Counted from the first letter of the stretch, positions 1 through 9,009 are shown. The stretch is 64,000 nucleotides of DNA from Bordetella genomosp. 10 (GCF_002261225.1 NZ_NEVM01000005.1:806001-870000), one strand, 5' to 3'. The notes: a model not told the origin generated them from the sequence alone. Made by a program: numbers and translations.

Positions 1-358
1 TCAGCGCGCGCCCCAGGCCCCGGCGCACGCCGCGCGACTGGGCCAGCGCCATGTTTTCCTCGATGCTGAGGTCCTCGCAGGTACCCGCCAGGGGATCCTG
101 GAACACCCGCGCCACGCGTTGCGCGCGCGCCCACGAGGACAGGCGCGAGACGTCGATGCCGTCGATATCGATGCGCCCGCCGTCGATGGCGACCTCGCCC
201 GCGACGGTGTTCAGCAGCGTGGACTTGCCCGCGCCGTTCGAGCCGATCACGGTGACGAACTGGCCGCTGGGAATTTCCAGCGACAGGCCGCGCAAGGCGT
301 GCGTCTCCACCGGCGAACCGGCGTTGAAGGTCACTTGCAGATTCTCCGCGCGCAACAT
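1..358 (-). CDS. ABC transporter ATP-binding protein (partial, C-terminus off the left edge)
   Basis: Nucleotide-binding subunit of an ABC importer whose permease and binding protein lie just upstream on the same strand. Only the first 119 codons are present. They show Walker A (GSNGAGKST, residues 39-47) and the Q-loop (VFQDP, 85-89); the LSGGQ signature and Walker B lie outside the window. The ATG begins one base beyond the permease stop codon, so the two are probably translationally coupled. The three-gene set resembles the family that includes streptococcal TrpXYZ (PF04392-type binding protein with COG4120/COG1101-type partners). The substrate cannot be read from the sequence. Confidence 0.92.
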   Translation of the reverse strand, partial: MLRAENLQVTFNAGSPVETHALRGLSLEIPSGQFVTVIGSNGAGKSTLLNTVAGEVAIDGGRIDIDGIDVSRLSSWARAQRVARVFQDPLAGTCEDLSIEENMALAQSRGVRRGLGRAL

Positions 359-359
359 G

Positions 360-1247
360 TCAGCCTCCCTTGCCGGCGCGGCGCCGCTTCAACCGGGGCA
401 GCACCAGGGCGAAGGTCACCAGCACCGCGGTAACCAGGTTCAGATCCTGCGCCTGCAGGCCGATGAAATCGCTGTTCAGGGCCAGGGCGATGAAGAAGCG
501 ATAGATCACCGCGCCCAGGATCACCGCCAGCGTGGCCAGCGCCAGCCGCCGCGACGGCAGGATGCTTTCGCCGACGATGACCGCGGCCAGGCCGATGACG
601 ATGGTGCCCAGGCCCATGGAGATGTCCGCCCCGCCCTGCGCCTGCGCGAACAGCGCGCCGGCCAGCGCCACCAGGGCGTTGGACAGGGCCATCCCGCCCA
701 GCACCAGGCGGCCGGTGTTCACGCCTTGCGCGCGCGCCATGCGCGGGTTGGCGCCGCTGGCGCGCAGGGCCAGGCCGGTGCGGGTGGCGAGGAACCAGTC
801 GAGCAGGCCCTTGCAGACGGCCACCACGATCAACAGCAGCAGGGGCCGCATCAGGTAATCGCTGACGTTCGCCGGCTGCAGCATGGTGAACACGGTGGGC
901 TCGGTGATCAGGGGCACGTTGGGGCGGCCCATGATGCGCAGGTTGACCGAGTACAGCCCTATCATCACCAGGATGCTGGCCAGCAGGTCCATGATGCGCA
1001 GCCGCACGTGCAGCCAGGCGGTCAGCAGTCCCGCCAGGGCGCCCGCCGCGACGGCGGCCGCGGTCGCCAGGAAAGGATTGCAGCCGGCCGAGATCAGCGT
1101 CGCCGCCACCGCCGCGCCCAGCGGAAAACTGCCGTCGACCGTCAGGTCGGGAAAGCGCAGCAGGCGAAAGGAAATCATCACCCCCAGCGCCACCAGGCCG
1201 AAAACCAGCCCGATCTCCAGCGCGCCCATCAAGGAAAACAAGGACAT
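360..1247 (-). CDS. ABC transporter permease (COG4120-type)
   Basis: Integral membrane permease of 295 residues with eight or nine hydrophobic segments, starting MSLFSLMGAL. The region around residues 27-42 (SFRLLRFPDLTVDGSFPLG) is typical of the permease that partners PF04392 binding proteins. It lies 13 bases after the stop of the binding-protein gene and one base before the ATPase start, so the three form an operon in the order binding protein, permease, ATPase. The ligand is unknown. Confidence 0.9.
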   Translation of the reverse strand: MSLFSLMGALEIGLVFGLVALGVMISFRLLRFPDLTVDGSFPLGAAVAATLISAGCNPFLATAAAVAAGALAGLLTAWLHVRLRIMDLLASILVMIGLYSVNLRIMGRPNVPLITEPTVFTMLQPANVSDYLMRPLLLLIVVAVCKGLLDWFLATRTGLALRASGANPRMARAQGVNTGRLVLGGMALSNALVALAGALFAQAQGGADISMGLGTIVIGLAAVIVGESILPSRRLALATLAVILGAVIYRFFIALALNSDFIGLQAQDLNLVTAVLVTFALVLPRLKRRRAGKGG

Positions 1248-1260
1248 CGCCGCCGCCCCG

Positions 1261-2445
1261 TCAATGAACGACCTGGGCGGCCGACTTCAGCAGCGCGTCC
1301 GACAAGGTGACGCCCTGCTTCTGCGCCGCCGTCGAATTGACGTACAGCATCAGCTTGCCCGCGCTTTCCGGCGCGATGGCGCCGGGCTTTTCTCCCTTCA
1401 GGATGCGCACCACCATGCGGCCGGCCTGCACGCCCATGTCGTGGTAATTGACGCCCAGCGCGGCGACGGCGCCGCGGTTGACGCTCTCGGTATCGGAGGC
1501 CACCAGCGGAATCCTGGCGTCGTTGCTGACCTTGGCCAGGGACTCGAAGGCCGCCACCACGTTGTTGTCGGTGCTGGCGTAGATGACGTCGGCCTTGCCT
1601 ATCAGGCTGCGCGCGGCCGATCCGACGTCCACCGTGCGCGGCGCGGCCGCCTCGATCAGGCTCAGGCCGGATTTCGGCAGCAGGTCCTGCAACTGCTTGA
1701 CCACCACCACGGAATTCGCCTCGCCGGGGTTGTATACCATGCCGATGCGCTTGGCGTTGGGCACGATCTTCCTGATCAGGTCGATCTGGCGGTCCAGCGG
1801 CAAGGCATCGCTGACGCCGGTGACGTTGGTGCCGCTGTTGGCGTTGGCGGCGACGGCGGTGCCGCCGGCGTTGGCGGTGTTTGCGGCGTTGGCGGCCTTG
1901 GCGGCGGCGGCCCGGGAGGATTTAACGGCCCTGGCGGGAGCGGCGGCGGGCTGTGGCGGCGGCGCCTCGGCGGCCGGCGGGGCGGCGATCAATTGCGCGG
2001 CCACCGGATCGGTCACCGCCGCATAGACCAGCGGCACGTCCTTGGTGGCGGCCGCCACGGCCTGGGCCGCGGGAGTCGAGATGGCGACGATGGCGTCGGG
2101 CCGGTCGCCGACGAATTTGCGGGCAATCTGCGCGGCCGTGGCGTTATTGCCTTGCGCGCTCTGGAATTGCCACTTCAGGTTCTTGGCCGGGTCGTAGCCG
2201 GCCGCCTTCAGCGCCTCGCGCACGCCGTCGCGCACGGCGTCCAGCGCGGGATGGTCGACGATGGCGATCACCGCCACCGACTTGGGCGCCGGCCCCGCCG
2301 CGCGGGCCGGCGGCGCCGCCAGCATGGCGGCCGGGACCAGCAGGCCCAGCACGGCGGCGCGGACGGCGCGGCCCAGCCACGGCCTCTCGGCGCCGGCGAG
2401 CGGCGCGCGGGCGGCCGTGCCGGCAGGACGGGATACTTTCACCAT
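1261..2445 (-). CDS. ABC transporter substrate-binding protein (PF04392 family) with an Ala-rich insert
   Basis: Periplasmic binding protein of 394 residues. The ATG at 2445 is preferred because AAAGGA stands just upstream and a signal peptide follows (long N-region, hydrophobic VLGLLVPAAMLA, cleavage near ARAA at about residue 50). Family motifs include VAIVDHPALD, ISTPAAQ, VYAAVTDPVAA, NVTGVSD, RIGMVYNPGEANS and ALGVNYHDMGVQAG. It heads the operon with the permease and ATPase. Odd: residues about 153-205, between the conserved DPVAA and NVTGVSD motifs that are normally close together, are a low-complexity Ala/Pro/Asn stretch, which looks like an expansion in a surface loop. Confidence 0.9.
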   Translation of the reverse strand: MVKVSRPAGTAARAPLAGAERPWLGRAVRAAVLGLLVPAAMLAAPPARAAGPAPKSVAVIAIVDHPALDAVRDGVREALKAAGYDPAKNLKWQFQSAQGNNATAAQIARKFVGDRPDAIVAISTPAAQAVAAATKDVPLVYAAVTDPVAAQLIAAPPAAEAPPPQPAAAPARAVKSSRAAAAKAANAANTANAGGTAVAANANSGTNVTGVSDALPLDRQIDLIRKIVPNAKRIGMVYNPGEANSVVVVKQLQDLLPKSGLSLIEAAAPRTVDVGSAARSLIGKADVIYASTDNNVVAAFESLAKVSNDARIPLVASDTESVNRGAVAALGVNYHDMGVQAGRMVVRILKGEKPGAIAPESAGKLMLYVNSTAAQKQGVTLSDALLKSAAQVVH

Positions 2446-2479
2446 GATTTGGCTATCCTTTTGTATGAAATCCGGGTCG

Positions 2480-2512
2480 GGTATCTTTTGAATACCGTAC
2501 GCGGGAATACCG
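2480..2512. promoter_or_regulatory. Candidate operator with three GGTAT/ATACC half-sites
   Basis: In the 297-base gap between the divergent binding-protein operon and the aldo/keto reductase, GGTAT (2480-2484) and ATACC (2492-2496) form an inverted repeat with a 7-base spacer. AATACCG recurs at 2491-2497 and 2506-2512. The site is about 35-65 bases upstream of the binding-protein ATG, where a repressor or activator could act. Nothing else is recognised in this gap. This is pattern only; no regulator is assigned. Confidence 0.3.
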
Positions 2513-2742
2513 CAAGCGGACGCGCGCCGGCGAGGGTCCGGCACCGCTGGCTGCCTCGGTCCGCCAGGCATAGTCTAACGGACCGCCCCTGCGGGCCGGA
2601 AGCGGATGAGCACGGGAAATCCCTGACGCCGCGCGACTATCGTCCGAATACGTCTGACGGTCGATATACTTGCCCAGGATAGGCCCGAAAAACCATAAAA
2701 GGCACATCAGCTTCGATGTCCCACACGTAGCAGAGGCACACC

Positions 2743-3711
2743 ATGCAATTACGCCAACTCGGCCGCTCCGGCCTCACCGTCCCTCCCCTGGCCTTCGGCG
2801 GCAACGTATTCGGCTGGACCGTCGGCGAGGCCGATGCGTTTTCACTGCTGGACGCCATGGTCGACGCCGGCTTGAACTTCATCGACACGGCCGACGTCTA
2901 TTCACGCTGGGCGCCGGGCAACCGCGGCGGCGAATCGGAAGTCATCATCGGCAAATGGCTGGCCAGGAGCGGCAAGCGCGACAAGGTCGTCATCGCCACC
3001 AAGGTCGGCATGGAAATGGGCCCCGGGGCCGTGGGCCTGGCGCCCAGCTATATCGCGCGCGCCGTCGAGGACTCGCTGGCCCGCCTGCAGACCGACTACA
3101 TCGATCTCTACCAATCGCACCGCGACGATCCCGATACGCCGCTGACCGACACGCTGGGCGCCTACGGCAAGCTGCGCGACCAGGGCAAGGTGCGCGCCAT
3201 CGGCGCCTCCAACTACACCGCGCAGCGCCTGTCCGAAGCGCTGATCCTCAGCGAGCGCAACAACCTGCCGCGCTACGAGAGCATCCAGCCCGAATACAAC
3301 CTGTACGCGCGCGAGCCCTACGAAAGCGGCCTGCAGGCCGTGGCCGTGGCGCAGGGCGTGGGCACGATCAACTACTACGCGCTGGCCAGCGGCTTCCTGT
3401 CCGGCAAGTACCGGTCGGCGGCCGATGCCGCCAAGAGCGTGCGCGGCCGCAAGATCGTCGACACCTATCTGAACGACCGCGGCCGGCGCATCCTGGCCGC
3501 GCTGGACGAGGCCGTCGAAACGACGGGCGCCACCCATACCCAGGTGGCGCTGGCGTGGACCATGGCCCAGCCCGGCATCACCTCGCCCATCGCCAGCGCC
3601 ACGTCGCTGCAGCAACTGGACGATCTCGTCGCGGCCACCCGCCTGACCCTGCCCGCCGAGGTCCTGCGCAAGCTCGACGAAGCCAGCGCGTGGAAGATCT
3701 CGCCGAGGTAA
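2743..3711 (+). CDS. Aldo/keto reductase
   Basis: NAD(P)H-dependent oxidoreductase of the aldo/keto reductase superfamily, 322 residues, cytosolic. The TIM-barrel fold carries the catalytic tetrad D48 (FIDTAD), Y53, K87 (IATKVG) and H126 (YQSHRDDP). The start follows a weak GCAGAGG. The N-terminal LRQLGRSGLTVPPLAFGGNV and the YNLYAREPYE segment are typical of the AKR group related to YajO/IolS-type oxidoreductases. It stands alone between a divergent ABC operon and its own hairpin terminator. The physiological substrate cannot be inferred. Confidence 0.93.
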   Translation: MQLRQLGRSGLTVPPLAFGGNVFGWTVGEADAFSLLDAMVDAGLNFIDTADVYSRWAPGNRGGESEVIIGKWLARSGKRDKVVIATKVGMEMGPGAVGLAPSYIARAVEDSLARLQTDYIDLYQSHRDDPDTPLTDTLGAYGKLRDQGKVRAIGASNYTAQRLSEALILSERNNLPRYESIQPEYNLYAREPYESGLQAVAVAQGVGTINYYALASGFLSGKYRSAADAAKSVRGRKIVDTYLNDRGRRILAALDEAVETTGATHTQVALAWTMAQPGITSPIASATSLQQLDDLVAATRLTLPAEVLRKLDEASAWKISPR

Positions 3712-3759
3712 GCGCGCATCCGCGTCCTCATACGCATCGTTCCCCATCGCCCCTGCCGC

Positions 3760-3794
3760 GCGCGGCGTCCTCCTTCAACGGGAGGACGCCGCGC
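3760..3794 (+). terminator. Hairpin terminator after the aldo/keto reductase
   Basis: A perfect 14-bp stem (3760-3773 pairing with 3781-3794) with a 7-base loop, followed by ATGCTTTTG. It is GC-rich with only a short T run, so an intrinsic terminator is likely but not ideal. Confidence 0.6.
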
Positions 3795-3836
3795 ATGCTT
3801 TTGCCCATCCGCATGCGGTAGGCAAAATCGTAATCT

Positions 3837-3849
3837 GTTGACAATCTTC
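3837..3849 (+). promoter_or_regulatory. Shared GTTGACAATCTTC element (promoter and candidate GntR operator, copy 1)
   Basis: GTTGACAATCTTC matches copies at 8942-8954 and 11507-11519 (minus strand) at 11 to 12 of 13 positions. It contains a consensus -35 hexamer TTGACA (3838-3843), with TAGCCT at 3861-3866 as a weak -10 after 17 bases. It lies 85 bases upstream of the ABC importer operon. Because the same word recurs at each promoter of the cluster that encodes the GntR regulator, I read it as operator overlapping the -35. Confidence 0.5.
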
Positions 3850-3933
3850 AAAATTGCTCCTAGCCTTGATTGCCAGAATCAGAAGTGAGCCACCGGGAGT
3901 CATAAAAGAACCGGCCACTTAAAGGAGGCTTGG

Positions 3934-5001
3934 GTGTCTTTCCTCGAATTGGACGGACTGACCAAGAGCTATGGCTCGTTGGCGGTCGTCAAGGGCGTGA
4001 ACCTCTCCGTCGACAAGGGCCAGTTGGTCTGTCTGCTCGGCCCTTCCGGATGCGGCAAGACGACGACGCTGCGGCTCATCGCCGGCTTCGGCAAGGCCAG
4101 CGGCGGCGAGATCCGGGTGGGCGGGCAGACCGTGTCTTCCGTGCAGGCCACGGTGCCGCCGGAAGCGCGGAACATGTCGATGATTTTCCAGAGCTACGCG
4201 CTGTGGCCGCACATGACGGTGTTCGACAACGTCGCCTACGGCCTGAAGCTGCGCCGCCTGCCCGTGCGCGACGTCGCCGAAAGGGTGCGCGCCATCCTCG
4301 CCTCCACCCAGCTCACGGCGCTGGAGGACCGCTACCCCGGCGAACTCTCCGGCGGCCAGCAGCAACGCGTTTCCCTGGCCCGCGCGCTGGTCGTCGAGCC
4401 GGAGATCCTGCTGCTGGACGAGCCGCTGTCGAACCTGGACGCCAACCTGCGCGAGGAGATGCGCTTCGAGATCCGCCGCCTGCACGACCATTTCCGCTAC
4501 ACCACCGTCTACGTCACGCACGACCAGGCCGAGGCGATGACCACGGCCGACACCATCGTCGTCATGAACGAAGGCCGCATCGAACAGGCCGGCTCGCCCG
4601 AAGACATCTACGAACGTCCGCAAACCGAGTTCGTGGCCCGCTTCATCGGCGGCACCAACATACTGAAGGGCGCGCGCGAAGGCGAGGACGCCGTGCGCTG
4701 CGCGGGCGATCTCGTCCTGCGCTGCGCCCACGGCGCCTTCGCCGCCGACGGCGATACCGCGGTTTCCGTGCGCCACCATGACATCCGGCTCTCCCGGACC
4801 AAGCCCGACGACGCCGCCACGAATTGGGCCACCGGCGTCGTCCAGCGCCAGATCTATCTCGGCTCGCACCGCGATTACCTGGTGACGCTGCGCGGTGGCG
4901 CAACGGTGCGCACGATCGCGCCGGTCGACGTCGCGATACCGGCCGGGGAGGAAGTCAGCCTGTACTTCGCGCCGGAGAACTGCCGCGCCCTCGCGCATTG
5001 A
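3934..5001 (+). CDS. ABC transporter ATP-binding protein (ferric/polyamine-type importer)
   Basis: ATPase of an importer, 355 residues, cytoplasmic face. Walker A GPSGCGKTT (about 36-44), signature LSGGQQQR (137-144), Walker B LLLDEP (about 158-163), the switch His in VYVTHDQAEA and a C-terminal TOBE-like region (260-355) place it in the FbpC/PotA-like group. The start is a GTG at 3934, chosen because AAAGGAGG sits 5 bases upstream. It is the first gene of an operon with the binding protein and a fused permease, and is preceded by the shared 13-bp element. Confidence 0.93.
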   Translation: MSFLELDGLTKSYGSLAVVKGVNLSVDKGQLVCLLGPSGCGKTTTLRLIAGFGKASGGEIRVGGQTVSSVQATVPPEARNMSMIFQSYALWPHMTVFDNVAYGLKLRRLPVRDVAERVRAILASTQLTALEDRYPGELSGGQQQRVSLARALVVEPEILLLDEPLSNLDANLREEMRFEIRRLHDHFRYTTVYVTHDQAEAMTTADTIVVMNEGRIEQAGSPEDIYERPQTEFVARFIGGTNILKGAREGEDAVRCAGDLVLRCAHGAFAADGDTAVSVRHHDIRLSRTKPDDAATNWATGVVQRQIYLGSHRDYLVTLRGGATVRTIAPVDVAIPAGEEVSLYFAPENCRALAH

Positions 5002-5056
5002 CCCTGGCGCACCAGCCCTGGCGCACTAGCCCTGGGCACTAAAGGAGGCAACAGAC

Positions 5057-6121
5057 ATGAAGACGACAGACATGTGGAACAGGAAAACCCTCATCGCCCT
5101 GCTGGCCGCGGCCGGCATGGGCGCCGCGGCGGGGGCCATGGCCGCCGCGCCCGCCCCGTACAGCATCACCCCGGAACTGGTCGCCGCCGCCACGGCGGAG
5201 AAAAAGGTCGTCTTCTACACCTCCACCGACGTCGCGGTCGCCCAGGGCCTGGCCCAGCAATTCCAGAAGGAATATCCGGGCATCACCGTGCAGGTGGAAC
5301 GCTCCGGCTCCGAGCGCGTGTTCCAGCGCCTGGGCCAGGAATATTCGACCGGCATCCACAACGCCGACGTCATCGAGACCTCCGACGCCGTGAACTTCGT
5401 GTACTTCAAGCAGCAGGGCTGGCTGCAGCCCATGGTGCCGAAGATCGTGGCGGACAAGTGGCCCGCCTCCGCGCGCGACCCGGATGGCTATTACGCCGCC
5501 TATCGCGCGCATCTTTCCGTCATGGCCTACAACACGACGCTGATGAAGGACGCCGACGCGCCCAAGACCTGGACCGACCTGCTGGACCCCCGCTACAAGG
5601 GCAAGATGGTCAAGGCGCATCCCGGCTACAGCGGCACGGTCATGACGGCGACCTACGTGCTCAGCCAGATGCTGGGCTGGGGGTATTTCGAAAAGCTCGG
5701 CAAGCAGGACATCATGCAGGTGCAGTCCTCGACCGAACCGCCCAAGAAACTGGCGGAAAAGGAAAGGGCGCTGGAAGTCGACGGCAACGAATACAACGTC
5801 TTCCGCCTGCAGGACCAGGGCGTGCCGCTGAAGATCGTCTATCCGCCCGAGGGCACGCCGATCGCCATCGGCAACGCGGGCGTCTTGAAGAACGCGCCCC
5901 ACCCCAACGCCGCCCGGCTGTTCTACGCCTACATCTTTTCCACCGAGGCCCAGCAGATCAACAGCGACGCCGGCGGCCTGCGCTCCTTCAACCCGGACGT
6001 CAAGGAAAAGCCCAACCGCACCCCGCTGTCGCAGATCAAGGTGCTGACCGCCGATCCGACGAAGGTGCTGCCGCTCATCCAGACCATCAAGTCCAACTAC
6101 GAAAAATACTTCGGCACCTGA
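5057..6121 (+). CDS. ABC transporter substrate-binding protein (extracellular solute-binding family, ferric-type)
   Basis: Periplasmic binding protein, 354 residues, with a signal peptide (RKTLIALLAAAGMGAAAGAMA, cleavage near residue 30). An exact AAAGGAGG lies 8 bases before the ATG. Segments such as VVFYTSTDVAVAQGLAQQF and NADVIETSD match the FbpA/PhnS-like clade. The double tyrosine used by classical ferric-binding proteins is not seen; the corresponding region reads ARLFYAYIF. An organic or phosphonate-like anion is therefore as plausible as iron, and the catabolic neighbours favour an organic acid. Confidence 0.92.
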   Translation: MKTTDMWNRKTLIALLAAAGMGAAAGAMAAAPAPYSITPELVAAATAEKKVVFYTSTDVAVAQGLAQQFQKEYPGITVQVERSGSERVFQRLGQEYSTGIHNADVIETSDAVNFVYFKQQGWLQPMVPKIVADKWPASARDPDGYYAAYRAHLSVMAYNTTLMKDADAPKTWTDLLDPRYKGKMVKAHPGYSGTVMTATYVLSQMLGWGYFEKLGKQDIMQVQSSTEPPKKLAEKERALEVDGNEYNVFRLQDQGVPLKIVYPPEGTPIAIGNAGVLKNAPHPNAARLFYAYIFSTEAQQINSDAGGLRSFNPDVKEKPNRTPLSQIKVLTADPTKVLPLIQTIKSNYEKYFGT

Positions 6122-6177
6122 TGCCGCCATCGACACAGGAAACCGGCCCCAGGCCCGACCGATAGGGAACCCACGGC

Positions 6178-7905
6178 ATGGAAACCATGACCACCGCTCC
6201 GCTTGCCTGTAAGCCGCCCGCGCGCCGGATCGACTTCTCGGTCCCCGTCTTCGTCCTGCTCGCGGTCGTGCTGGGCGTGCTGGTCATCCTGCCCCTGTTC
6301 TGGCTGTTCTATTACGCCTTCCGCGGCGACGACGGCGCGTTCACCTGGGAGAACCTGGCGGCCCTGTTCACCGACGCCAGCCTGCTGGAGGCCTACCGGC
6401 GAACCCTGGTCATGGCGCTGGGCGTGGCCGTGCTGACCTGTCTCGTCGCCACGCCCATGGCCTGGCTGGTGGCGCGCACCGACCTGCCGCTGCGGCGCTA
6501 CGTCCGCATGCTGGTGACGGCGTCCTTCGTCACCCCGCCCTTCCTCGGCGCCATCGCCTACGAGATCCTGGCCGCGCCGAACAGCGGCCTGGTCAACGTC
6601 GTCTATCGCGCCCTGTTCGGCCTGGAGCGCGCCGACCGGCTGGTGAATATCTACACCTTCTCCGGCCTGGTCTTCGTCATCGCCTGCTTCACCTTTCCCT
6701 ACGTCTTCACGCTGGTGGCCAACGCCCTGGACAAGGTGCCCTCCGACCTGGAGGACGCCTCGTCCATGCTGGGAGGAAAGTCGCTGACGACGCTGCGCAA
6801 GGTGACCTTTCCGCTGGTGCTGCCGGCCATGCTCGCGGGCATGCTGATCGCCATCCTGCAATCGCTGACGATGTTCGGCTCGCCCGCCATCCTCGCGCTG
6901 CCGGCCGGGTTTCACGTCGTCACGACCAAGATATGGAGCTACTTCCAGTTTCCGCCGCGGCTGGGCATGGCGGCGGCCGCCTCCCTCCCCCTGCTGCTCG
7001 TCACCGTGGCCCTGCTGCGCGCGCAGAAGGCGATCCTGGGGCGCAGGGGCTATACCGTCCTCGGCGGCAAGAGCGGCACGCCGCGCGTCACCGAACTGGG
7101 CCGCTGGAAATGGGTGGCCGTCGCCTTCGTCCTCGCGGTCCTCTGCCTGACCATCTTCATGCCCTACGCGGCCCTGCTGAAGACATCCCTGACCCGGGCC
7201 GTCGGCGATCCCGTCAACTTCAGCACGCTGACCCTGCACCACTGGCGCTTCGTGCTGTTCGAGCTGTCGGCGACACGGCTGGCGTTGACCAATACCCTGA
7301 TACTCGGCCTGTCCAGCGCCACCGTGGTCACCCTCCTGGCGCTGGTGGTGTCCTACCTGGCCGGCCGCCGCGCGCTGGGCGGCGCCTCCCTGCTGGGGGT
7401 GCTGGCCACCGCGCCCGTCGCCATCCCGGGCATCGTGCTGGGCGTGGGGCTTTTCCTCAGCTACGCCAACCCCACGTTCCGGCTGTACGGCACGCTGTGG
7501 ATACTGCTCATCGCCTTCGTCACCATCGAACTGCCGGCCGGCTACCAGCAGATATCGTCGGCGTTCTCCGGCGTGCATCCCGAACTGGAGGAAGCCAGCC
7601 GCATCCTGGGCGCCTCGCGCATGCGGGCCTTGTGGCAGATCACCGCCCCGCTGCTGCGCACCAGCGTGGTCGCCACCTGGTGCTTCGTCTTCGTGGGCAC
7701 GATCCGCGAATTGTCGGCCACCATCCTGCTGACGACGGCCAATACGAAATTGGTATCGGTTATCATTTATGACCTGAATGAGAGCGGCGATCTCGGTGCC
7801 ATCTGCGTACTGGGCATCATTCTGCTGGTGGTTTCGTTCGCCGTCGTTTCCGTCGCCAACGCCGTTCCCATCCTTGGCGGCCCCGCCACGGGCCACCGCA
7901 GTTGA
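6178..7905 (+). CDS. ABC transporter permease, two fused membrane domains (FbpB-like)
   Basis: Inner-membrane permease of 575 residues formed by two fused permease domains, as in FbpB and ThiP. Each half carries an EAA-type coupling loop: DLEDASSMLGG near residue 190 and ELEEASRILGAS near residue 468. About twelve hydrophobic segments are visible. It follows the binding protein by 56 bases. An alternative ATG nine bases downstream would remove three residues. The stop codon overlaps a TTG in frame with the next gene, so the GntR regulator is probably co-transcribed. Confidence 0.93.
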   Translation: METMTTAPLACKPPARRIDFSVPVFVLLAVVLGVLVILPLFWLFYYAFRGDDGAFTWENLAALFTDASLLEAYRRTLVMALGVAVLTCLVATPMAWLVARTDLPLRRYVRMLVTASFVTPPFLGAIAYEILAAPNSGLVNVVYRALFGLERADRLVNIYTFSGLVFVIACFTFPYVFTLVANALDKVPSDLEDASSMLGGKSLTTLRKVTFPLVLPAMLAGMLIAILQSLTMFGSPAILALPAGFHVVTTKIWSYFQFPPRLGMAAAASLPLLLVTVALLRAQKAILGRRGYTVLGGKSGTPRVTELGRWKWVAVAFVLAVLCLTIFMPYAALLKTSLTRAVGDPVNFSTLTLHHWRFVLFELSATRLALTNTLILGLSSATVVTLLALVVSYLAGRRALGGASLLGVLATAPVAIPGIVLGVGLFLSYANPTFRLYGTLWILLIAFVTIELPAGYQQISSAFSGVHPELEEASRILGASRMRALWQITAPLLRTSVVATWCFVFVGTIRELSATILLTTANTKLVSVIIYDLNESGDLGAICVLGIILLVVSFAVVSVANAVPILGGPATGHRS

Positions 7906-7919
7906 ACAGGGAGCGCGCC

Positions 7920-8903
7920 GTGAGAACCGCGCGGACCGCGGGCCGATACGCAACGCCAGCCGCCGCGTCGGCCAACTCACCACGTCACACGATGCCGGAT
8001 ACCCCGAATCAACCCACCAGCTTCTCCGCAATCGATTTCCTGCGCACCAAGTCGCTGGCCAACGTGGTGCAGGCCGAAATCGAGCGGATGATCATCGACG
8101 GCGAGTTCCAGCCCAACGAGCGCGTCAACGAGAACGGCCTGTCGCAGCGGCTCGGCGTCAGCCGCGGCCCTATCCGCGAAGCGTGCAGCGCGCTGGCCGC
8201 GATGGGACTCATCGAGATCATTCCCAACCGCGGATTCTTCATCCGCTCGCTGTCGAGCGAGGAGTCCCAGGACCTGTCGGAAGCGCGCGCCGGCATCTTC
8301 GGCTGCATGACGATGATGCTCGCCGAACGCATCACGGCGGCGCAGGTCGCCACCCTGCGCGCGCTGCTGGCGCGCATGGACGAAATCGCCGACCTCGGCG
8401 AGGTGCACACCTACTATCCGGTCAATCTCGAATTCCACAAGCAGATCGCGTCGATGGCCGGCAACGGCCGGCTCAACGCCATCTACCAGAGCTTCGTGCG
8501 CGAGCTGCACATCCAGCGCTACCGCGCGCTGTCCAGTCCCGACGTCCTCCACATTTCCAATTCGGAGCATCGCGAGATCGTCGACGCGGTGGAAGCGCGC
8601 GACCCCGTGCGCGCGCTGATCGCCGGGCGCGCCCACATCCTCAACGGCATGGTGCGCGCGAAAAAGGCGCAACCGGCGGGCGAGGCGAAAGCCGAGGAAG
8701 GCGTTGCGCCACGCAAGACGCGGCGCGCGGCCGGCGCCAACCCCGCGGCGACCGCAAGCAGCCCCTCCACCGCGGGGCGCGCGGGCAGCGCAAGCCCTGC
8801 AACCGCCGTAGCCGCCCCCACCGCGGCCGCAGCCGCTCCGGCAAGCACCGGCACGGCCGCCCGCGCCGCCAGGAAACCTCGCGGCACGCGCGCCGCGGGC
8901 TGA
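7920..8903 (+). CDS. GntR-family (FadR-type) transcriptional regulator with an Ala/Pro/Lys-rich tail
   Basis: DNA-binding regulator, about 327 residues. A winged helix (VVQAEIERMI to NRGFFIRS) carries the GntR signature RLGVSRGPIREACSALAAMG. It is followed by an all-helical FCD ligand domain with the usual acidic/His residues (EFHKQI, SEHREIVDA). I prefer the GTG at 7920 because AGGGAG lies 6 bases upstream; an ATG at 7992 has no ribosome site. Odd: the last 80 to 90 residues are Ala/Pro/Lys/Arg-rich low complexity, resembling a histone-H1 tail. It is the last gene of the importer operon and probably controls it and its neighbours. Confidence 0.9.
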   Translation: MRTARTAGRYATPAAASANSPRHTMPDTPNQPTSFSAIDFLRTKSLANVVQAEIERMIIDGEFQPNERVNENGLSQRLGVSRGPIREACSALAAMGLIEIIPNRGFFIRSLSSEESQDLSEARAGIFGCMTMMLAERITAAQVATLRALLARMDEIADLGEVHTYYPVNLEFHKQIASMAGNGRLNAIYQSFVRELHIQRYRALSSPDVLHISNSEHREIVDAVEARDPVRALIAGRAHILNGMVRAKKAQPAGEAKAEEGVAPRKTRRAAGANPAATASSPSTAGRAGSASPATAVAAPTAAAAAPASTGTAARAARKPRGTRAAG

Positions 8904-8941
8904 ACCATGATCCCCGGGCAAGCCCCGGTTTACCGAAAATA

Positions 8942-8954
8942 GTCGACAATTTAC
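8942..8954 (+). promoter_or_regulatory. Shared GTCGACAATTTAC element (candidate GntR operator, copy 2)
   Basis: GTCGACAATTTAC lies between the GntR gene and the MmgE/PrpD gene, 56 bases upstream of its ATG. It differs from copy 3 at one of 13 positions. Here the word is embedded in the near-palindrome ATAGTC-GACAAT (8940-8950 region; 5 of 6 arm positions pair), which suggests the consensus half-site ATTGTC/GACAAT. Confidence 0.5.
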
Positions 8955-9009
8955 AGTTATCAAAATCATCATCCGGCGCCGGCCTGGCGCACCGATCCAG
9001 GAGGAAGAC

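Noticed and set aside
5057..6121. Calling the binding protein a ferric-iron binder (FbpA)
   Set aside because: The tandem tyrosine ligands are not visible and the operon is joined to catabolic genes, so only the family is stated.
6097..8031. A 644-codon minus-strand frame under the fused permease
   Set aside because: It is antisense to a convincing permease, Gln/Gly/Arg/His-rich, with no homologous features.
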